DNA of 64,000 nt from Panagrolaimus kolymaensis. Lineage: Eukaryota; Nematoda; Chromadorea; Rhabditida; Panagrolaimidae. The stretch is from the NCBI GenBank assembly GCA_028622995.1, contig JAJQJQ010000026.1:3224001-3288000 (forward strand). The letters run 5' to 3'. A program made the position numbers and the translations under genes. The notes beneath the pieces were generated by a model, which made no database searches, was not told the DNA's origin, and was given only the letters and a program-made list of their open reading frames with translations. Position 1 is the stretch's first letter. Every line of letters starts with the position of its first letter. Positions 29,182 to 42,112 of this stretch are shown here, one piece after another.

Positions 29182-32100
29182 ATGTCAGTGGTTTCTCCTG
29201 ATGAAGATTCCATTTCACATGGTTCCACTGGAACTACAAGTGGCGGAGGACCTGGAGATGATAGTAGCAGTTTAAATTCACCCAGGCAATCCCATGATAA
29301 AATTCTTTCTGTTCCTGCATCATTTTTAGCAAGGTATGTTTTTTAAAAAATTTAATTTTAGCTTTTTTAATATTAAAAACGAGCATCTTTTAAGAAATTT
29401 TTCCATTTTCCCCTTTTTTGTTGTTTTTGGTGTGAATGTTGTTGTTGCTTTGTTTTTGTTTCTTTTTGCTTTTTTGATTGTAGTATAAACATTATTATTC
29501 CTCACACTTCTATTTAGTCTCATATGATTTTTTAGTGCAAAAGTAGTTTATAAACAAAAAGCTTAAACAAATTTCTTTAGAAAAAAAAGTTGTGATAAAA
29601 AAATGCCGAGAAGATTAGTTAAATTTAAAGAAAGAAAAAAACATGTTCCATCCATTTTTGACATTTTAAGTAAAAAAAGGTGAGGATGAAGCCTTCTTGT
29701 CGTCGCCAATGTGCCGGATTGACTAAATAATACTACCTTTATAACTCTCTCTTTTTTCTGTGTATATAAGCAATTTTTTGTATGTTGCAAATGACAGCTT
29801 CCGGTTTCCTAACGCTTGGAGGAATTTTTTTCTTTCTTTTTTTCTTTTTTTCCTTTTTTTATTTTTCACACGACTTTTGAATTCTGCCGCTTTTGACACA
29901 ATGCCGAAAGAAGAAAAAATAATAAAAAAACAAACTCAATTTTTTTTTCACATGATTTTTCTTTTTAACAAAATAAAAAGCATACTCAGCGAAAAAAAAA
30001 GAGTTAGGCGAATAATTCAGAAAAAGCAAACTGTGATAAATATTTAAAAGTCAGAAAAGACAAAATAATCATGAAAAAAAATTATTAAAATAAGTTCCTC
30101 GTTTTTTTCTGGAAATGATTTCATTTTGTATGAAGAATAAATTATTTTTTATGTTTTTTTGTAGCCTAAAAAAACGAACTTTTTGGAAATTAAAAATTAC
30201 TGTTTTTTTGTTTCAAAATTTCAATAGGCTTTTTTCAGAGTTCAATAGTTTCAAAGACATTTTGGAATGTCATCTTCTTTCTTTTTTTGCAAGAAAGAAA
30301 AAATGAAAGCAAAAAATGTCGCAAGCAGAAAACTTTTTTTTTGAACATTCTGCTTAAAAATTAGTTACTTCTTCTTTTTCTTCTTCACATTTTTCGTTTT
30401 GTGAATGTCTAACTAACTTCTTCTTTTTTTTAAATAGACTTAAAAAAATTGCCAAAAACAATTTGTTATCTTTTTTTGACAAAGAAAAACTTTATTTTTT
30501 CCATTTTCTGCGAGAGATTTTTTTTCTTCTATTCTAAAAGTTTGCTGCTCATTTTCAAGCAAGCAAACATGGATTTAAACACCAAAAAATGAAAATAAAA
30601 TAAAAAGTTGAAGACGATGATGATGAAGAAATGGGAGTTTAAAAGCAGCTAATTTGACTTTCCGGCGCGTGAAAAAAATAAAAACTAAAAAAATAAAGGA
30701 TGGAAAATTGTTTGGTCGTCGCCGACGTCGATGCAGCAGAAGCATCCTTGTGTCTGGTTTTTTACATATATGTATTGTGATTTTGTTATTGCCGCCACCA
30801 GCCATGAGTGAGTCTCAAAAAGCTTTCTCTTTTTTTTGACAATTTTTGGACTACTCTCTGTTATGGCATTCTTTATTTTTGACTTGGTTTGGTTGGTGAC
30901 AGCACAAGCAAAAGTCGGTCATCAGTAGAGAGAGTATTTTGTTTAAAAAAAAATTGGTTATATTTTTTTTTCTCACTGGTCTTTGTTATCCTTTCTTTAT
31001 TTTATTTTTTGATAATAATCGAATTTATGATAATTCACGGTGGTCTTTTTCTGAAATTTATCTAAAAAACACGCAATCACTTCTTTTTATATTTTTTATT
31101 TTTTTAAATTGAGCTTTATTAGGTTTTTTTTCTTCTTCGACTTCTTCAAAAAAAAAATAAGAAGCAAGTAGGATGACGCTTTTTTGTTGTTATAATCAAA
31201 GGAAAAAAAAGAAAAGCGGCAGCGGCGTTTTGACTTCTTGCTCATGCTTTTCGCTTCTTTTAAGAAAAAAAATAAAAAATTGTTGCATCTAGACTTCGAC
31301 GACTTTTTGATGATTACCCTCAACTTTTATTTTTTCCTATAACTATGCTAACTTACTTTTTTTCTTTGAAAAAAAAAATATTCAAGAGTAATCTTTAAAA
31401 AAAATAAAAAAATCAACACCCTCATTAAAAATTTAATCAAGCATAAACTTTTTTTTAAATAACTTTTTTTTGTTACTCACAAGTTACTTACTAAAGTGAA
31501 TTTATTTCCACTTTTTTTATCTGGGCTTTTTTCTTGTCTTCTCTTTGTTTTTTTTTATTTGAATGAAACATTTTTACACGCATTTTTTGAAGCTTTTTCT
31601 TAGTCTTCTTCGTTTGAGTTAATTCGTTTTCATTTTTTTTTCAGTCCAGTTATATCTCTATTTGTTGTCGTCCATCTGTGTGTATGTTTTATTGGTGGAT
31701 GCATTTCTTCTTCTTTTTATTGTTTTAAAAAAAAGCTTCAATGTCACATCATTACAAGTAAGTCCTTTATTTTTCTGTTACATTTCTTAAGAGGTGCTCA
31801 TATTTTATTTTTATAGTCACTGAATTTTACGCAAATTTTTCATTTAAAAAAAAAACGTAAATTTTTTGTAGATCTTCCCCATTACGAAGTTCACTTCGAA
31901 AACATGGAGGCAGACAAAAATCTCCAGCAAGGCCTAAAACCGTTAGCTTTTGTTCAAATAATAGCGATAAAAAAGTATCCAATGGTCAGTTTTCTTTCAT
32001 TTTTAGTCAAAATAATGATTAGTTAATTAATTTGCAATGTTTAGTAACTGACTGTTTTCAATATATGCAAAATGGAACTGAAATGGTCAAATTACGAACA

Positions 32101-35100
32101 AATGTGAGGCAATTTAGGCGAGTATTCAGCCTTGATGCGGATTTATCACATATTCGATGGACTCCAACAAATAAAAAACCACATAAAGCAAGAAGTATGC
32201 TTGGTTTAACTATCTTTTTTTTCTAATGGGCTTTTCTTTTAGTTTCGGTGGATAGCATTAAGGAAGTTAGGGTGGGAAGAAATACAGAATTATTAAGAGC
32301 CACAGAAAATGCTAACGCAGATATGCAGGTATAATTAATCAAAGCTTAAAAATTTGGGAACTAAAAGTCTTCTTTTTCTTTTTTTGCAGGAAGAATGCGC
32401 CTTTTCAATTATTTATGGCGACGATTACATGTGTTTGGATCTTATTGCACTTACACCAGATGATGCGAATATTTGGGTTACGGGACTCATGGCTTTAACA
32501 TCTGGTCCAAAGGGTATACTTTTAAAAAATGTTTATTTATCTCTTTCAATTTATTTTTAAAATGTCACATTTATTTTTTTTTTTAGTAGAAAATCAACCT
32601 TCTGGTTCAATGGCGACTTTACGTGAACGATGGCTTGAATCCTCTTTTGAGGAAGCAGATTTAGAGAAAAAAGGTTATGTAAGCGAAAAATCAGCAGTTC
32701 GCTTAATTCGATCAATATGTCCTCGATTAGCGGTGAATAGAGTAAAGCAAAAAGTGAAAGAAATAAGCACAGGATGTTTAAATGAAGCATTACGAGGTAG
32801 AATAGATAAAGAGCAATTTATTGATATTTATAAAGATGTTGCAACCCGACCTGAAGTATATTTTTTAATGGTTCGATATGCAAATAAAGATTATTTAAGT
32901 ATAAAAGATTTACAAATTTTTATGGAAACTGAACAAGGAGTTAGATTTTTTTGGTTTGAAAATAGTTTTAAAAGTAAAATTTTTTTAGATTGTTACTGCC
33001 ACCAAAGAAGAATGCGCTCAATTAATTCAACAATTTGAACCTTGCCAAGAAGCCAAAGATAATAGTCTCATGACAATTGACGGTATAAATTTTTTAAATC
33101 TCAAAATCACATTTTTTAAATTATAAAAAAAGTATATTTAGGGTTTACAAATTTTTTGCTTTGTGAAGATAGTTCTATTTTTGATCAAACTCAAAAAGCA
33201 GTTTGTCACGATATGCAACATCCACTATCTCATTATTTTATTGCTGCTTCGTTTAATACTTATCTGGTCGAAGATCAAATTAAAGGCCCCAGTAGCGTTG
33301 ATGGATACATTAGCGCTCTAAAACGATGTTGCCGATTTATTGAATTAGATGTTTGGGAACCTGATGAAGAAACAGAAATGCATGAACCTATTATTTATCA
33401 TGGCGGCACTCAAACTTCCAAATTAGCTCTTTCTGCTGCTTTAACAATTATAAACGACCTTGCATTTGAAAAAAGTTCATTTCCTTTATTTATTCGTCTT
33501 GAACATCATTTATCCATAAAATGGCAGCAATATCTTGTGGATTCACTATTGACTTATTTAGGCACAAAATTATATTTACCATTTAAAGATTCCATAGATT
33601 GGACCCTTCCAGAAAATCCACCAACACCAGATAAATTTAAAAATAAAATTTTACTTGTGGTTGGTTTTTTATATATTTAAATAAAAGTCATAGAAAACGG
33701 ATATTTGCAGGGTAATCGACACCATCCAGAAACACCAAATAAAAATTGGGATATTGGTGAAACAGTGGAAGAGGATGAAGGGTATGATTTACAAAACGGG
33801 AAAATGCATAAAGAGCGAAGAACAGAAATAATAAAATCTTTATCAAATTTAATTCCACCATTTTTGGATTCAAAACATATTAAAGAACTTTCAAGTTTTA
33901 CAAATGCCATAGAAGGTTGGTAAAATTTCCATAAAAATTTTAAAAAGATAAATTAACTTACAATTTATTTATTTTTAGTATCAATGACAAAAAATTTAGT
34001 ATCTATGACCGAAGGAAATTGTTTACGAATGATTCATCATTCTTCAGTTTCATTCAGTCAAGTATCACGCAATTTTTTATTGAGAGTTATTCCAAATTCA
34101 GTTCGAATTGATTCATCAAATATGAATCCACAAGAATTTTGGAATTTTGGATTAAATTTAGTTGCACTTAATTATCAAACACCGGGTTTAATGATGGATT
34201 TACAAGTAATACAATTAACCATAAATATTGGATTTACATAAATTATTTTTTTTGTATATTTTAGGAGGGTAAATTTTCTGCAAACGGAGGTTGTGGATAT
34301 GTTCTAAAACCTGCTATAATGAGAGATGACATTTTCACACCATTGGAAAAACTACCATTTACCCCACAAGTTCTTCATTTAAAAATTTTATCTGCTCAAC
34401 AACTTCCTCGTCCAAGAGGTTCCACCGCAAAAGGAGATTCAGCTGATCCATTTGTGGTTATTGAAGTTTTTGGAATTCCAGCGGATTGTGCTGAAGAAAG
34501 AACTAAAACCATTCGAAATGATAGCTTTAATCCAAGTTTTGATGAAAATTTTCAATTTGAAATTTCTGTTCCCGAATTAGCCCTTGTGCGGTTTTTGATT
34601 CTTGATGATGATTATATTGGCGACGATTTTATTGGGCAATATACTATTCCATTTGAATGTTTGCAAAGCGGTAATTTTCACTAAACTTTTATTTTTTAAT
34701 TTGTTTTTATTTCATTTTGAAATTAAATTGCTTTTTTTTATTTTTTAGGCTACCGCCATATTCCATTGTTAAACAATGAAGGCGACCCTTTAGAAAATAG
34801 CACATTGTTCGTTCATGTTGCCATTACAAATCGTAGAGGCGGTGGAGTAAGAAACCTTGCTCTTTTTCTTTTTAAATTTGATAAAATTTTTACTTCCAGA
34901 AACCCAAAAAGCGTGGAATGTCAGTTAAGAGAAAAACTAGTCGAGTACAGACAGGCATGAAAATGATTGGAATTAAATCTATTGATGATTTATTTAAAAT
35001 GGCTGTAACACCTCTTGTGGAATCTATTGAAATGAGAAATCAGCTTGAGACAGCTATGGTAGTTTATTTTTTTTTGGTGTGCTAATTTTAAATAATGTTT

Positions 35101-35906
35101 TTAGATTGAATGGCAAGAACAATGTGGCCTTGGTCAAACAGGCACAATTCGGCAAGGGCTTCGGTTGATTAATACTCGAATTGCAACTGCAGGGTTTTCA
35201 TGTAACCTTTAAATTTCCCCTTTTGCATTTCTTCTTTTCATCTTTATTTTTTTAGCTTCCCCACCTGCTTCACCTCGCCATATCAATGGCGATATTGGCG
35301 GCATTGGTAAAAATGAAGATTCTCCACCCAGTTTTGTTATAACCAAAAATAGCGATGATGTGAGTCCTTTGAATCTAATCAAATTTATTTGCATTATTTT
35401 TTTCATCCTCCTCAAAAAAATTTTTAGCATCCAATCGTGAAAACATCTGGCAATATTCCTGAAGCTTTACAAAAATCATTTTCTTCTCTTGATAATTTGT
35501 TGAAAAAATGTATTAACATTTTAAAAGCCACAGACGATTTACTTTCTAAAGTAAGTAAAAACTAAAGAAACGCTAATCTAATTTTTTTTTCTTATTTAAT
35601 TTCTTTTTGTTTTTTCTTTAGCTTTCGGAAGCTACAGCCCGCATAAGTGAATGCTATGCAGAAATGCCTCAACATTGTACAGATGCAGGATTGCGAGGTC
35701 AAAAAGCAACCAGAGCAAGCGAAAATTTTGCATGGAATGTTCGACTTCTTAAAGCTCAATTAACTTTAATGCATAAAACTCAAACAGAAGCAAATGAAAT
35801 TGTCTTTCAGGTAAAATTAAAAAAACAAAAAAATTTAAAAAATAATTATGAAAATTTTAAGGTTGTTGATACAGCAAAAATTTTGGGTGTTTTTCTTCCA
35901 AATTAA
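29182..35906 (+). CDS. pll-1: phospholipase C-like inactive protein (PRIP/PLCL type)
   Basis: Eighteen exons: 29182-29333, 31872-31984, 32045-32194, 32243-32328, 32390-32513, 32587-32939, 32989-33082, 33142-33659, 33711-33915, 33979-34205, 34265-34670, 34749-34846, 34900-35058, 35105-35201, 35256-35359, 35428-35550, 35622-35810, 35862-35906; 1080 residues. Order: Ser-rich N-terminus, PH domain, EF-hand region, PLC X box (about 380-520), PLC Y box, C2 domain and a coiled-coil-like tail, as in mammalian PRIP/PLCL. These bind inositol phosphates, phosphatases and GABA-A receptor partners rather than cleave PIP2. The X box reads AASFNTYL (F395) and YHGGTQTSK (G446), so both catalytic His of active PLC are gone, while the acidic metal ligands in IELDVW (E425, D427) stay. 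Strong blocks include RIDSSNMNPQEFWNFG and LDDDYIGDDFIGQYTIPFEC. The exon 8 donor could instead be at 33656. Confidence 0.95.
31741..31757 (+). other. pll-1: candidate alternative first coding exon of pll-1
   Basis: ATGTCACATCATTACAA directly precedes a consensus donor (GTAAGT). Its 17 nt end in phase 2, exactly matching the phase of exon 2 at 31872, and would give MSHHYK joined to SSPLRSS. This would be a short-N-terminus isoform from a promoter inside the 2.5-kb first intron. It is inferred from sequence only. Confidence 0.45.
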
Positions 35907-37300
35907 TAAAAATGTTATTGAAGAAAAAAAATACACACTTTTTTCTCCCTCAAACACAAACAAAAGAACACAGCTGATTGATGGCTGCCGACAACAACAT
36001 TATTGGTGCTATATTTTTTCTTTCATCCCAAACTAAAAGGAAAATTTTGCATTCCACAAACTATTTTTATTTTATATAATTTACATACTTCCTCCGGTGT
36101 TATATTTTTTTTTATTTCTCAATTTTATTGTTATTTTTTTTCTAAACTTTAAAAGAAAGAATTCTATTGTTTTTTATTTTATTTTTTTGGTGCAATAATT
36201 TTAAGTTTTTGAATTTTAAATACAAAGAAATGACAAAGAAACCATTGTTAATTTTATAATATTTTAAATTACTTTAATAATATTTTATTGTTATTGTTAG
36301 ATTAGAAAAATGACTACTATAAATTTTATATAAATGGTCACACTTGAAAAACAGCGACAATCACATTCATTCTTTTTTTGCTTATTTTTATCCTTGGCTG
36401 CCACCCCCGTTATTTCGCGTGGGCTGGGCTTGGTTGAAAGCAGGCGCTTTTTTTGCTTAGGGCAAAGATTTTCCAGAGACGCTTAACATTATTTTTTTAA
36501 AGCTATTATCCAAAAAAATCAACAAAACAAGAAAAAAATGAAAGGAAAACGGAACTGGCATCCTTAGATAATCATTGTCTAAATCTACCTTTCCTGAGAT
36601 TTGGCGGCGGTTGTCATGATCTTTAGGGGCGCCTGCCCGCTTTTTTTGCTACTGGCTTTCCTTTCGTCCTTTCTTTTTTTATGCTCATTTTTTTTCTCTC
36701 TCTTTATTAAAGCTTGAAAGCTAAAACGACGTTAAAAAATTAGTGAAGTGTTTACCCCAGTCGTCTCCGTTCTCTTACAATCAAAGCGTCTCTCTCTTTT
36801 CCAAAAGGTGAAAGTCAAGCTTCTATCTTCAACTCTTTGGGATAAAAAAAAATTGGTTGGCAAGGAAGGCAAAAATTTCTCAGTAAAGTTCTTTGATTGA
36901 CTCATTTGGATGAGAAAAAAAGGATAATAAAATTAAATTGACGATGCTTAAAAAATTTAATTCAACATGGAAAAAAAATTTCATTGAAGTTTTTCTTTTC
37001 TTATTTTTTTCTGTAATAAAATAACGGATACTTTTTCTTTTTTACTTGCGTAATTTTTTCTTTCTGATATTTGCCCCTCTTTGTTTTTTTTTTGTTACCG
37101 CTACTTCTTCAAGATCTCTTACTCTGGTAGGAGTAACAAACAAACAAAGCAAACAAAACATAAAAAATTGTATTGGTTTAAGACTTTTTTTTGAAACAAA
37201 AAATATAGTTAAAAAATTTATCTTCATTTTACAATTTTGTATTTTTTCAAAAAAACTATTTCGTGTTTCTTGAATTTTTATTTGGTTTTAAAAATTAATT
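35907..37300. other. intergenic, pll-1 to Tyr-rich gene
   Basis: 1.4 kb. The first part is A/T-rich 3' UTR-like sequence; 36360-36680 has a locally higher G+C content without an open frame that makes sense; the rest is T-rich upstream sequence. No gene called. Confidence 0.5.
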
Positions 37301-38710
37301 ATGCCTATTACGGATTATCGCAAGTTTCGGTTTGACCTCTTTTTTTAGCTTCTGTAATTTTCTTAAAAATATTTTTAATTGTTTAGGAACGAAGAAGGCC
37401 CAGTTTCCGTAAACACAAATAAATTGCCTCTCGCAGTTTTGGGAATTAAGGAACATTGGATTCCTGAAGGATCCCGATTGCGAAAGGAACGTACTCCATA
37501 TATTGAATTATTACCGGAAAAGCAACTCACAAAATCATTCAACAAGTCTCTTGACGCAATTGCAATGTATAGATCTGCTTCAGTTGATATTGGTTCTCTT
37601 GGAAGGTTTGTACACATTAGATTATTTCTTTCAAGTGCCTAACACAATTAAAAAACTACAAAAACATAAACATATGTATTTGTATTTATAGATCTGAAAA
37701 ATATTTATCTCGATGGTCGCGTGAAAATACTCCCATAGATTCTGAAGGCACTTACAAACGGTATGTTCGTCGCTCGTTTACACCCGTCCGGGATGTGTCT
37801 GGATATAAAGTTGTGAATGATGATCGACGACCAACTTCCACTTATCGAGCAAGAACTCCATTGGGAATGGTGACAACCCCATATCATACAAATGTTAATT
37901 ATTATTCTGAACAGGAACCTATTCGAAAATATGATGTCTTTCAACTTCGTACTTGGTCTTATCCTATTTACAAGTAAGTAAAATTAGTAAAATCAATTAG
38001 TGTGTTTTGTGAAGTCCTTATCGTCATCGATGTTTTATAACCTATAAATAAATGTCTCAAATAAATGTTATTTTTTTAATAAATGTCAATTATTCCTCCG
38101 GATCACTACCCACTTACAAAAATGTGTTCGTAAATAATCTTAAATAAATAAAATGTTATCGTCCTACGTCGTTAGATCTAAATTTTAAAGTGCCTCTTAA
38201 ACCTACCTACCTTCCTGTTTTTTTGATATTAAAAAGTAAAAAAACAGAGTGCAGCAGAACGAAAAAAAAACCACAACAAAGAAGCGACTGGATTTATTTA
38301 TTTTTTTAGATATATTTACGGACGAGATCACGAATTTAATCGACCATATAGTTATACGCGTAGATACGCCACCACATCAAATTATACCCCACCCAAAATG
38401 AGCGCAGATTTAAGTAATTTAACTTCACGTCGAAGTTATTCAGGATACAATTATGTTGCAAGTGAAAACAATTTTAATATTGCTACAAAACCATGGAGTA
38501 TTAGTAATTATCGATTTTGGCGATCACATGTATCAAGGTAACCAGACTATTAATTTTAAAGTGCTTTTTATAATGTTTTTACACTTTTTAAGTTCTCCAT
38601 GGTATTGGTCCCAGCATGGTTATGGAAGAAATGGAACTCGCCATTATAATAGTTATCGGCCTCCAGCATATACATCCAGGCTTTCAACATATTGGGCGCC
38701 ATATTATTAA
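37301..38710 (+). CDS. basic tyrosine/arginine-rich protein, unrecognised
   Basis: Five exons, 37301-37323, 37387-37605, 37692-37973, 38310-38537 and 38593-38710, join to 289 residues. No family is recognised. The protein has no signal peptide or membrane span, is basic, and is rich in Tyr, Arg and Ser, more so towards the end (RPYSYTRRYATTSNY; WYWSQHGYGRNGTRHYN). A PPAY motif (PPxY type) lies near the C-terminus, followed by a WAPYY end. The first half has more ordinary composition (GIKEHWIPEGSRLRKERTPY). Such composition occurs in nematode cytoskeletal or sarcomere-associated and cuticle-linked proteins, but that is a guess. All junctions share phase 2 and use consensus sites, so the gene model is better supported than any function. 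Confidence 0.78.
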
Positions 38711-39944
38711 ATATTCAGACATTTAACTTTGAATGTCAAACAAATTTTAATTTCTAAAAAATCTATTTTTATATCTTCTTCCATCTCCAATTCTCGACAA
38801 CTACCAAATTTTCTGCGCTTTTTTTATTTTTAATTTTTTGTTTTCTACGCTAATCAATTTTTTTTTACGAAACGATTTTTAAAAATTTATTAATTGTTTT
38901 TATTTTTTCACATTATTTTGTTCCCTAATTTTGATTGTTCACTTAATCTGCGAACAAGCGAATATTCATCCAACCTGCCATTTTTTTTCTTCATTGTTTC
39001 TTATTTTATTTTTTTATCATCAAATGAATAATGATTGACGGCAATAAAAAAAGTATATCGATAATTATATTATCCTACAAAATTAAAGCATGTGCTAGAC
39101 ACAAAAAAAAGTAAATGGAAATAAATTACTAGACAACGAAAAAAATAGTAAATTGGAATAAATTATGATATATTGCTACACTAAGAAATTTGTAACTCTG
39201 TAGTCTTTCTGGGAGATAGAAGCAGCCCGTAGAAATAAATAAAAATTGTTCGAAAAATAAAAAGTGCCAACAATAAAATTTCTTTGTTGTTAAATTTGAA
39301 TACAAATCTTTATTCTTGCTTAATTAAAAAAACAAATTAACAAATATAAAAGAAACTAATTAATGTAAACCACAAAAAAATGTTTTAAAAAATTATCCAT
39401 GTATCTAAATCATAGACGACAAGGTCATGGAAATGGGGTTACGGTCGGGCATAATACAATAAGTTTCTTAGTTTTAATAATGAAGTTTCCATAGAAACAA
39501 CTCCTTCATATTTTAAATTATTAACAAATATGTTTTGTGAAATTTTTGAATTTTTAAACTGTCACACAATATTCAAACTTTTTAAAAGTTTTTTTACAGA
39601 TCTTTTTTGTTTTACTGTTTAAAGGGAAAAAAGGAAAAAATTTTTATGACTTCATGAGACAGCAAAAAAGACTAAAGTATTTCTTTAATTTTTGTTTCAT
39701 TTTTTTTATTGCTGCGAGTTTTTTCATAATTTTCATTTTAGGCACATTTAATGTGTTTTTCCGTTTATTATTATTTTTTGTTGCCTTAAGGTTCTTAACA
39801 TACCTAGCCTTAATTTAAAAAAAAGGTAAACCTGCTAAAAAATAAATAAAAATACTGTCAATCTTTCTTATTTTTTGGGACACCACCTTTTATTTTTATT
39901 TTTCAACTAACAGCTTTTTTTAATTGAATTTTTTATACAGAGAC
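38711..39944. other. intergenic, Tyr-rich gene to Lys/Ser-rich gene
   Basis: 1.2 kb of A/T-rich DNA with several AATAAA-like signals near 39230-39280 and long T runs towards the right. It ends in TTTTATACAG (AG at 39939-39940), an acceptor five bases before the next start codon. Nothing coding is seen. Confidence 0.5.
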
Positions 39945-41463
39945 ATGCAAAAGTCTTCGAGCTCGAGTAAAACATCGACAATGGAAGAGGATATAAAAGG
40001 TAAGAAAAAAATATTTATATTTATATTTTGTTTAAAATATTATTTTATTTTTCCTGAATATGTACTTTTTCAGAATTAGAGAAAAAATTTGATAAATTAG
40101 AACCTAAAGAAACGTCTAAAAGTGCTAACTTAATTAATAGTGCAAAGCAACACCTTTCAAGAGTAAGTTTTTTTTTCTGACTTCAAAAAAAAAAGTAAAA
40201 TTTTAAATTAAAAAATTTTAATGGCTTTTGTTTTTAAGGGTGCTGGATCGGCTGTAAACAAATACAAATCGAAATGTGAGTGTTTTTGATTCATAAAAAT
40301 AATAATATAAATATAAAAAATATTTTTCTTTAACCTTATTCATTTTTTTATTTTATTTTTTTTTTTTCAGCTAAAAGTAATAGCCCAGCGCCACCTCAAG
40401 AAAAGGTAAAAGTTTTTTCCATTTTTCTCACACATTAACTACATTTTCTTACTTTTTTCTTCCATTTTTTTTCTTACTTCTCTTTTTTTGATAAGCCAAT
40501 TTTAATTTTTTTCTTCTAAAACAAAATATAAGTGAGAAAAGGAACAGACAAAAAATGAAATAAATTTTCTTAATGCCAACACATTTTTGGAGTTAGTTGT
40601 TGGTTGTGTTTGTGGTAGCAATTCACAAGACTAATATACTTCTCTTTCTTTTTTCTTGTTTCAACTTTTTTCTTTCTTAACGGGTTTTGTTATTTTCTTT
40701 TATTCCAGATTTTTCTTATGAATATTTAATTTTTTCAAAATGCAGTGTTTTAAAAATAATAGAAATCGAAAAAATTAATGTTTTTTTTATTTTTTTTAGA
40801 TAACGGATTCCATTGTTCGTTCAGTAATTTCTGCAGCCGCTGCTCCCATTGCTTACGGTAATTAAATTTGTTTGTTGCCAAGCGATTTACCAATAAAATT
40901 GATTTCATTTATAGATACATCAAATTTAAACGAAGTCATGAATCAAGCTAAAAAAGACAGCACCGCAGATGATAAAGTAAGTGGAGTCCAAGAAGTATCG
41001 AACCATTTTTAGAAAGCTTCTGCTTTAATTTTCATATTATTCTTACTATTTTTAAAATCTCCCAAGTTTATACTTAACGGTGTTTATGAATAGTTTATAC
41101 CTTTTTTTATGATATTTTGTAATTAAAAACAGAAGCTTTTTAAGGAACCTAATATTTTTATCCATTTCACAATTTTTTTTAAAACTTTTCCACCTTCCCG
41201 TTTAAATTTATTATTTCTTAATTTTTTTCGAATATTCTCAAGTTTTTTTTTAGAAAACTACAAATGCTACTCCCACGAATCCAAAATCATTGAAAGAAAA
41301 ATCTGGTAATTCTTTTTTCTGTTTTGTTTTGAGTTTCATGTTAATTAATTTCTTTTAAGCTAGTAGCACTGCTTTGCGTGTTGGCCCATTTGCTGCTATT
41401 CGAGAAAATGAAATGAAACGTAAAAAAGCAAGTTTGGATTTAAACACCAGCGAAGAAGATTAA
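39945..41463 (+). CDS. small Lys/Ser-rich protein made of eight short exons, unrecognised
   Basis: Eight exons, all 35-104 nt: 39945-39999, 40074-40162, 40239-40275, 40371-40405, 40800-40857, 40915-40976, 41254-41305 and 41360-41463. They join without a stop to 163 residues. No single open frame is long enough to be noticed, so gene finders that rely on ORF length would miss it. The protein is hydrophilic, rich in Lys, Ser and Ala, with a predicted amphipathic start (EEDIKELEKKFDKLE), a central mildly hydrophobic stretch (IVRSVISAAAAPIAY) and an acidic end (NTSEED). No signal peptide, span or known domain. The ATG lies four bases after a TATACAG acceptor, so a spliced leader may be added right before it. 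Consistent phases at seven junctions argue strongly that it is real. Confidence 0.78.
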
Positions 41464-42112
41464 CCTTAAAACTAAAATCGAAGTAAACATTCGAGAATTT
41501 CGACAAAACATTTCCTTTTTTCTTTTTTTTAATTAGTTCTGATTTTATTCAGAAATCAATATTGTATATGTTTTTTATTTCAAAAAACCAATAAAAAAAT
41601 TTCATTTCAAATGTCATAAATTTTAATTGTAAAAAAGCAACATTGATTTATTACTACAAAACTTCGCTGAAGAAATAAAATAGTCATAAATTATGTAAGG
41701 ATTTAGTGTTGGTAACGAACGACCTCTGCAATTTGTTAGTTACATTTGATTGGTAAAGATTAGCTTTGAAAAGTAATAATTCTTAAATCTCTGAAACAAT
41801 CATCTCGAAAAATAAAACTTGAAAAAAGGGTGGTTGGAACAGATTAAGGCTAATAAGTCGATAATCAAAAAACGACTAGAAAAAAGTAATGTTTTTTACT
41901 TCAAAATGCTGCTCTAAAAAAGGTAAAGTTCAAACAAAATTGAATAATGAAATATATAAAAAAAAGCAAATCTCACCCCAGATTATATGAGTGACTATAT
42001 GAATAATCATTTATGAACTCATAAAAAGTTGGTTGTATAAAAGCATTTTTTATTTTTGCGAAAAAGTTTAAATTCAAAACAAAAAGTAAAAAGTGAGTTG
42101 TAAATAGACATC
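41464..42112. other. intergenic, 3' UTR and upstream region of secreted gene
   Basis: 649 bp. It includes the poly(A) signal of the preceding gene near 41590. A-rich; no open frame of interest. Confidence 0.5.
41590..41595 (+). terminator. poly(A) signal AATAAA
   Basis: Canonical AATAAA 127 nt after the stop codon of the Lys/Ser-rich gene. Confidence 0.5.
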
